From Salinispora pacifica CNR114 (GTDB lineage Bacteria; Actinomycetota; Actinomycetes; Mycobacteriales; Micromonosporaceae), in assembly GCF_000514775.1 (NCBI RefSeq), contig NZ_AZWO01000033.1:1-57339 (forward strand): DNA of 57,339 bases, read 5' to 3'. The notes beneath the pieces were generated by a model, which had not been told where the DNA came from, made no database searches, and saw nothing but the letters and a program-made list of their open reading frames with translations. The translations under genes and the position numbers were made by a program. Below are positions 52,891 to 57,339 of the stretch, in pieces (within the stretch, counting starts at the first letter, position 1; each line of letters opens with the position of its first letter).

Positions 52891-53457
52891 GTGGTGGAGA
52901 AGCAGGCGACGGAGTTGACCCGGTGGACGATCCACGGCGAGCGGGTCGTGGACGACACTCGGCGAGCGCGGCTGAGCATCGCCGAGGTGGAGCTGCCCGA
53001 CGGGGTTCGCTTTGAGCAGTACGTGATCCGGGCTCCCCGGTCGGCCATGGTCGCCGTTCTCGATGATCAGGAGCGCCTGCTGTTGATGCGACGGCACCGG
53101 TTCGTGTTCGACCGGTGGGTGTGGGAGCTGCCCGGTGGCTACGTCGATGACGAGGAGCACCCGGCGCAGTGCGCGGTACGGGAGGTCGAGGAGGAGACCG
53201 GCTGGCAGCCCCAGGGGGTCGAGCCGTTGCTTTCCTTCCAACCGTGGGTCGGCACTGCTGACGCCGAGAACCTTCTCTTCCTGGCCCGGCAGGCTGAGCA
53301 CATCGGCGCGCCCGTGGACGTGAACGAGGCGGAGCAGGTCGCGTGGATTCCGCTCGACGAGGCGTACGGGCTGGTGTCCCGGGGTGAGATCGTCGGTGCC
53401 GGCACGGTGATCGCGGTGCTGGAGCTAGTCGCGCGCAAGGCCCGGGGAGAGCTGTGA
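52891..53457 (+). CDS. Nudix hydrolase
   Basis: This encodes 188 residues from GTG 52891. The Nudix box lies at residues 82-105 (from GGYVDDEEHP to REVEEETGW, all key Gly, Glu and Arg residues kept). The N-terminal strand WTIHGERVVDDTRRARLSIA resembles ADP-ribose pyrophosphatases, so ADP-ribose or a related nucleoside diphosphate sugar is a likely substrate. Nudix genes are recurrent members of actinomycete integrative elements, usually next to a regulator gene, as here (convergent, 3 bases apart). Confidence 0.92.
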   Translation: MVEKQATELTRWTIHGERVVDDTRRARLSIAEVELPDGVRFEQYVIRAPRSAMVAVLDDQERLLLMRRHRFVFDRWVWELPGGYVDDEEHPAQCAVREVEEETGWQPQGVEPLLSFQPWVGTADAENLLFLARQAEHIGAPVDVNEAEQVAWIPLDEAYGLVSRGEIVGAGTVIAVLELVARKARGEL

Positions 53458-53460
53458 CGG

Positions 53461-54882
53461 TCAGCGTCGAGGACCGAGGGTGGCGTCGATACGGCCGGTG
53501 AAGTGCCGCACGGCGGGAAGTCGCCGGTGCGGGGCGAGTTGGGTTTGTAGGTCGCGGAGGTAGCGGACGGCTCTGGCAGATCGGAGCTGGGTGGTCAGGG
53601 TCAGAGCTTCCGCGCCGATGGTGCAGGCCCGGTCAGGTTCGCCCTGTTGAGCGTGGACGTTGGCGAGCAGGGCGAGGTTGAAGGCTCTGCCGCGTACGTA
53701 GCGGTTGTCCATGCGCAGGGATCGGGCGGCGAAGCGTTCGGCGTGGGTGTTACGGCCGAGGGCGTGGAAGCAGTGGCCGAACTTGGCCGACAGGTACGCC
53801 TCGTCGAAGTAGCTGAGCCATTGCGGCTCGGTGCTGCGGTCGGCCCGGTCGAGGGCTTGTTCTGCCTGGTGCAGGGCGGCGGCGCAGGCCCGTTCGTCGT
53901 TGGCTTTGGCCAGGGCGTGGGCTTCCATGACGTGGGCTTCGGCGGCCAGGACGGGGATCGCGGCCCGGCGGGCGGTCTGACCGGCGGCACGGGCCAGGTC
54001 GAGGCCGGTGGCGGTGTGGCCGAGGTAGGTGGCCTGGTGGCTCATCGCTGCGAGGATCTCCGCGCCGAGGCCGTCGTCTCCGGCGGCGTGGGCGAAGGCC
54101 AGGGCGAGGGTGAGATACCGTTGGGCGATGCCGTGCTCGGCCATGTCGTACGCCTGCCATCCGGCAAGTTGGGCCAGTTCGGCGGCGGCGCTGAGTAGCC
54201 GTTGGCCGGTGGTGTGGTCGTAACGGCCGTCGGTGAGCAGCGGGGTCACCTCCTGGTGGAGGTAGCGGGCGACAGTGTCGCGGGCGTGCCCGCCGCCATA
54301 CTGGTTGTCCAACTGGCGGTAGGTCGCAGTCATCGCGCGGATGGTGTCAATCTCCGGTTGACCGACCGCGCTGCGGCCGGGTTGGGTGACCGGGACCGGG
54401 TCAGGGGCGGTGAACCAGCGCAGCGCCGGCAGGGTGTAGCCGGCGGAGCTGAAGGCCATCTGCCGGAGTACGTCTCGACGGTTCACGTCACCTCGCCAAA
54501 GCTCTGCGGCACTGCGTACGTCCTCCTGCCAGGTCCGGATGGCCGGCGGCTCGCTGGCCCGACCGGGGATGAGCCGGCCGAGGTCGGCAGGCGACACGGC
54601 CTGACGGGGTGCCAGGCCCATCGTGATTCGCGCCTGGTCGGGCATCCGGCAGCCGTCGGCGATCCGCTCCAAGACGTCGATCGAGGTGACCCTGCGTCCG
54701 GCCATGATCCGGCTGACGTAGCCCTGTTCCAGCCCTACGGCGGCCCCGATCCGGCTCTGACTCGCCCCGGTGAGACTGGTGATCCAGCGGAACAGCCCGC
54801 CGATGTCGCGGGCGGCCAGGGCGGTCAGCACCTCGCCGTGCGACCACGTGTCCTCCGGAATCCGCAGTGGATCGAGCAGCAC
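53461..54882 (-). CDS. XRE-type regulator with helical repeat domain
   Basis: This encodes 473 residues from GTG 54882, with GGGAG 5 bases upstream; the frame opens at TTG 54915. The N-terminal HTH (about 35-85) reads TGASQSRIGAAVGLEQGYVS and RRVTSIDVLERIADGCRMPD. The remaining two thirds is a TPR-like all-helical domain (AAELAQLAGWQAYDMAEHGI, AEAHVMEAHALAKANDERAC). This architecture is the standard regulator found beside the Nudix gene in AICEs, where it may activate or repress excision and replication. An RRDVLRQMAF segment, typical of the family, links the two parts. Confidence 0.9.
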   Translation of the reverse strand: MLLDPLRIPEDTWSHGEVLTALAARDIGGLFRWITSLTGASQSRIGAAVGLEQGYVSRIMAGRRVTSIDVLERIADGCRMPDQARITMGLAPRQAVSPADLGRLIPGRASEPPAIRTWQEDVRSAAELWRGDVNRRDVLRQMAFSSAGYTLPALRWFTAPDPVPVTQPGRSAVGQPEIDTIRAMTATYRQLDNQYGGGHARDTVARYLHQEVTPLLTDGRYDHTTGQRLLSAAAELAQLAGWQAYDMAEHGIAQRYLTLALAFAHAAGDDGLGAEILAAMSHQATYLGHTATGLDLARAAGQTARRAAIPVLAAEAHVMEAHALAKANDERACAAALHQAEQALDRADRSTEPQWLSYFDEAYLSAKFGHCFHALGRNTHAERFAARSLRMDNRYVRGRAFNLALLANVHAQQGEPDRACTIGAEALTLTTQLRSARAVRYLRDLQTQLAPHRRLPAVRHFTGRIDATLGPRR

Positions 54883-55029
54883 GGCAGCTCCCAGCGTCGC
54901 GTTCCGACTACTCAAGGTGTTCAGGTCGACAGCCTAGGGCGACCATTCGTGCTGGTCGAGCCCTCCCATGTCACCGTGACATGACCGCTGGCCATGGAGC
55001 GGCCCGCCGCCGGGCGGGATGGTCGGCGC

Positions 55030-55368
55030 ATGTCCTTCGATGTCGAGAACCCGCCCGTGGAACCGCCCGCCGACTGCCAGCACCGCCTGCTGTGGCGACT
55101 TGCCCGTGCTCTCTGGGAGGCCCACCGGCCCGACAGCGCCGGCTTCTGCGTGGTCGCCGGAGGCTGGCACACGAATCAACACGACCCCTGTCGGCTGGCC
55201 CAACTCGCCCAGGAGGGGATGCGAACCGCCTGTGGCGAAGCCACCCCAGCCTCGCCACCCTGGATCGCCGTCACCCGCGAGCGCCTAGCGGCCGGGGACA
55301 TCGACCCCGTGGACGCCGTCGCCGAAGCCCTCTGGCACCACCGCCACGCCCGCAGGACAGGGCGGTGA
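55030..55368 (+). CDS. small conserved element protein
   Basis: This encodes 112 residues from ATG 55030, divergent from the regulator gene. It has helical segments HRLLWRLARALWEAHRPDSA and a Cys/His/Trp-containing middle (GFCVVAGGWHTNQHDPCRLA). Similar small proteins occur upstream of the regulator in actinomycete elements, but I cannot assign a function. The next gene starts 3 bases after its stop, so they are co-transcribed. Confidence 0.7.
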   Translation: MSFDVENPPVEPPADCQHRLLWRLARALWEAHRPDSAGFCVVAGGWHTNQHDPCRLAQLAQEGMRTACGEATPASPPWIAVTRERLAAGDIDPVDAVAEALWHHRHARRTGR

Positions 55369-55371
55369 CCA

Positions 55372-55644
55372 GTGGGAGCCCTCTACATCTCGACAGCCTT
55401 CCGGGAGTACGCCAAGGCGCAGGTGGCCTACGCGGACATCCTGCTGATCAAGCACGCCGAGTCGGCCCTGAGCCTGTGCCGCTGCGGCCGGCTCCATCCC
55501 TGCGACGACCGCCAGCACTGGCTACGGATGCGCGCCCACTTCGGGCGGTTCCTCACCGACGAGCGGTACAGCAGCGAAGTACAGCAACCCCACCCAACGA
55601 ACCCGACCCCGAGCGACCCCAGCAGGCCGGTTGACCTCGCATGA
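55372..55644 (+). CDS. small conserved element protein with Cys cluster
   Basis: This encodes 90 residues from GTG 55372. The core ALSLCRCGRLHPCDDRQHWL has three Cys and two His in a compact zinc-ribbon-like arrangement, preceded by the helix EYAKAQVAYADILLIKHAES. The 3' end (ERYSSEVQ onward) is formed by the 21-bp end repeat and the following Pro-rich sequence, so the C-terminus belongs to the element end. Function unknown. Confidence 0.65.
   Translation: MGALYISTAFREYAKAQVAYADILLIKHAESALSLCRCGRLHPCDDRQHWLRMRAHFGRFLTDERYSSEVQQPHPTNPTPSDPSRPVDLA
55566..55586 (+). repeat. right copy of 21-bp internal repeat, probable arm-type site
   Basis: It is identical to 43452-43472 (GTACAGCA-GCGAA-GTACAGCA) and in the same orientation. 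It lies 84 bases inside the right core; the left copy lies 49 bases inside the left core. It overlaps the end of the Cys-cluster gene. Confidence 0.75.
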
Positions 55645-55670
55645 CACCCGATGCGACCGCCTCGCCGAGA

Positions 55671-55714
55671 GTTCACACCGAAGAGGTCACTGGTTCGATC
55701 CCAGTATCGCCCAC
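55671..55714 (+). repeat. right attachment core (att copy 2)
   Basis: This is a perfect 44-bp copy of 43359-43402, consisting of the tRNA-Val(CAC) 3' half without its 5' half. It bounds the 12.3-kb element and also abuts a second integrase remnant, so it is the junction between two tandem elements. Confidence 0.93.
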
Positions 55715-55732
55715 GTTGAATATTTACAGGTT

Positions 55733-55768
55733 AGAGGCCAGATCCCGAATCGGGGAGCTGGCCTCTTT
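55733..55768. terminator. stem-loop beside the second integrase remnant
   Basis: AGAGGCCAG (55733-55741) pairs with CTGGCCTCT (55758-55766) with inner CCCG/CGGG pairing; TT follows. It mirrors in position and kind the hairpin at 43410-43442 next to the first integrase. Confidence 0.7.
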
Positions 55769-55776
55769 CGTTTCTC

Positions 55777-56601
55777 TCATCGGTGCTTGGGAGAAGTCTG
55801 GGAGACGATCTCTACGGCCGACTCAGTTTCCTCGGTCAGCAGTCGGTTCAGGACGGCCACGGGGGACCGGGGTGCCATTGCTCGCCGCTCGGCTACTGCC
55901 GCCTCCCACAGTTGCGTCAGGCCGTCGAGCAGCCGGGCTCGCATCACCGCCGTGACATGCGTGTAGCGGGCCTGAACGGAGCCGTCCGCGTGGCCCATCC
56001 GTTCATCCGCCAACTTCGCGGGCGTGCCCAGCTCCTCCATGAGCGTCTTGTGCGTGTGCCGTAGCCCGTGCGGGGTCAGCCCCGGAGCGATCGGTAGCCA
56101 GCACGCATCAGCGCGGCCCGCCGCGTTGCGTCCCCGAACCGGTATGCCTGGCCACGGCTCCCCGAGCACCGGAACGGGCCGAACCTTCAGGTGCCCCTTC
56201 GTCGGATGCCAGCCAGTCACGGCCGGCTGAAACAACCAGGTGGCGAAGCGTCCGACGCCAGTGCGCGGCCAACTCCCCAGAAGCGCCGCCACGTCAGCGC
56301 CGGGGCCGCGCGTGCGGCCTGGAGGCCGGTCACGTCCCGGCGCACGCGGCGTACCACAACACCTACAGCAGCCGACCGTCCAGACGCACACGTACAACTC
56401 GGCACCGTGGACCGCACTCGGCGATTGGCCAGAACTCGGCACTACGACGCTGGAGGGCACCGTCGAGGTACAGCCCTGGACATGCCGCGCCAGCGAGCCC
56501 GAGGCAAGAAGCTCGGCAGGGGGCGCTGTCCGCCGTGCGTGGGCAGACGGCTCCCTGTGCCGGGCGGGAACTGCGGTTGGGGTTGGGTCAAGACCTGGCA
56601 T
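55777..56601 (-). pseudogene. C-terminal remnant of a second tyrosine integrase
   Basis: Only the catalytic C-terminus is convincing (about 55777-56280): ATWLFQPAVTGWHPTKGHLK, then LTPHGLRHTHKTLMEELGTP with the His-Arg-His pattern, and ADERMGHADGSVQARYTHVT with the second His and nucleophile Tyr. Upstream residues are low-complexity Arg/Pro/Cys, unlike any integrase, and the catalytic Arg-I and arm-binding domains are missing. The sequence differs strongly from the integrase at 43478. It faces the att copy at 55671 exactly as the first integrase faces the tRNA, so a second, decayed element lies downstream. Confidence 0.8.
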
Positions 56602-57195
56602 CTGGGAGGGGGAGGGGTGGCCGTCGTGGACCGGGTAAGCCCTCCCGGGGGCCGAGTCCGCCGTGGGTTGCGGGTTTAGGTCAACGGCGCCGCGGTGGCG
56701 GCGTCCGGCTGGTGCCGGGCTCGTGACACGAAAGCTGACTGCGACCTCAGCCGCGCGTCAAAGCGAGGAACATGGCGCAGGCCGGCGAGCCGGACGTAGA
56801 TCTCCCGCCGGGCAACCGCCCGCGTGGCCCTGGCCGTCAAGCTGGTAGCCAGTGAGCCACACCCCAACCGGGGTAGGTGGGCTGCGGGCACACCGAGATC
56901 ATCCGGAACACGAAGCCCGGTTGTCGCGCGGACTGCACCGAGGCGGCGGGACCGATCACCAGTTCTTCGCCTGGAGTCGAGGCCGGTAAGTGGGTCATGG
57001 GTTGCGCCTCGCGGTTAGGGACACGATCGTCCTCCTCGGCGACTGCCTGCCTCCAGGGCTCCGGCAAGGTAGCGATATGACCGTTGTGGCCGGTTGGGTG
57101 GGGACGCTCCGGATCATGGTGGTATAGAGACGGGCGCGGCCTTTCGATAATCATCCAGGTGTCGAGTCTGGGAAGATCAAAGAGGACCACGCCCG
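56602..57195. other. 594-bp degenerate region between integrase remnant and transposase
   Basis: A minus-strand frame (56837-57208, 123 residues) and a short plus-strand frame with TIVLLGDCLPPGL near 57021 exist. Neither shows a recognisable domain or a ribosome site. It is probably eroded element DNA plus the left end of an insertion sequence. The terminal inverted repeat cannot be defined because the other end is outside the window. Confidence 0.4.
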
Positions 57196-57339
57196 TTGGG
57201 ATCATCATCGCTGATTGATGTGTTGGCCGTGCACGCGGACCACCTGGATGAGTCGTTGCCGGTCCAACGCCGGTCGAGCCTGGTCACGGCGTTGGCGGCA
57301 GTGCCGGACCGGCGAGACCCCCGCGGTGTCGTCCATGCG
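57196..57339 (+). CDS. ISAs1-like transposase, N-terminus (cut by window end)
   Basis: The 48 residues from TTG 57196 (GTG start points also exist) include SSLIDVLAVHADHLDESLPV and TALAAVPDRRDPRGVVHA. This pattern, LxxLAAVPDxRxxRGxxH, is the DDE_Tnp_1-associated N-terminal domain of ISAs1-family transposases. The catalytic DDE part lies beyond 57339, so integrity cannot be judged. Confidence 0.7.
   Translation, partial: MGSSSLIDVLAVHADHLDESLPVQRRSSLVTALAAVPDRRDPRGVVHA

Larger units (their letters stand above)
43359..55714 (+). mobile_element. AICE-like integrated element in tRNA-Val(CAC), defective
   Basis: The element spans 12.3 kb between two perfect 44-bp copies of the tRNA 3' half. From the left it carries a tyrosine integrase (frameshifted), a small excisionase, a RepSA-type initiator with a missing 5' end, cargo, a Nudix hydrolase, an XRE-type regulator and two small genes. 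This is the module order of actinomycete integrative and conjugative elements, but no FtsK/SpoIIIE-like TraSA or Spd genes are visible. It is therefore probably immobile unless helped. Two 21-bp repeats near its ends are probable arm-type recombinase sites. The cargo interval 46742-52393 is less GC-rich than the surrounding chromosome. Confidence 0.88.

Noticed and set aside
56837..57208. 123-codon minus-strand frame at the right end
   Set aside because: No ribosome site, no recognisable domain, and it overlaps the transposase start; coding status cannot be supported.

Overview
The window is GC-rich actinobacterial chromosome. A sporulating member of the Micromonosporaceae (Micromonospora/Salinispora type) is the best guess. 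Pointers are an SsgA/SsgB-like sporulation protein, Spo0M, an XRE/DUF397 gene pair, an IdeR/DmdR-type iron box, many GTG starts, and an actinomycete integrative element in a tRNA gene. The genus is inference from gene content only.

Layout: tRNA-Gly(GCC) and tRNA-Val(GAC) open the window, followed by two coupled secreted-protein genes (758-3486) and a sugar-epimerase-like reductase. From 4663 to 15730 lies a compact block resembling a DosR/DevR dormancy regulon. It holds a DevR-like regulator, a DevS-like two-GAF kinase, two Acg-type nitroreductase-like genes, a P1B ATPase, two universal stress proteins and a phosphoketolase, with DevR-box-like inverted repeats in two of its intergenic regions. 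Next come a CapA-like protein, two paralogous RCC1-repeat surface proteins ending in LPITG sorting signals (17166-20605), small membrane proteins, a broken acyltransferase-like gene beside an esterase, a DivIVA-like protein, an XRE/DUF397 pair, spo0M, and a HelD-type helicase. An iron-siderophore ABC uptake operon behind an iron box (31163-34904) follows, then an OmpR-type two-component system, a TPR/FN3-like membrane protein, an AraC regulator, an SDR, the Ssg protein and a PGPGW membrane protein.

From 43359 to 55714 a 12.3-kb AICE-like element sits in tRNA-Val(CAC). It is bounded by a 44-bp direct repeat of the tRNA 3' half and carries matching 21-bp internal repeats near both ends. It has int, xis, a RepSA-type initiator, a Nudix hydrolase and a regulator. 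However, int carries a one-base frameshift, rep has lost its 5' end, and no conjugation gene is visible. Where transfer genes would be expected there is less GC-rich cargo: a membrane-anchored P-loop NTPase with Sel1/TPR-like repeats, flanked by two copies of a structured non-coding repeat whose hairpin stems differ in sequence but both still pair. A group of three DnaA-box matches follows the second copy. A second integrase remnant directly beyond the right att copy indicates a tandem array of elements in the same tRNA. The window ends inside an ISAs1-like transposase gene.
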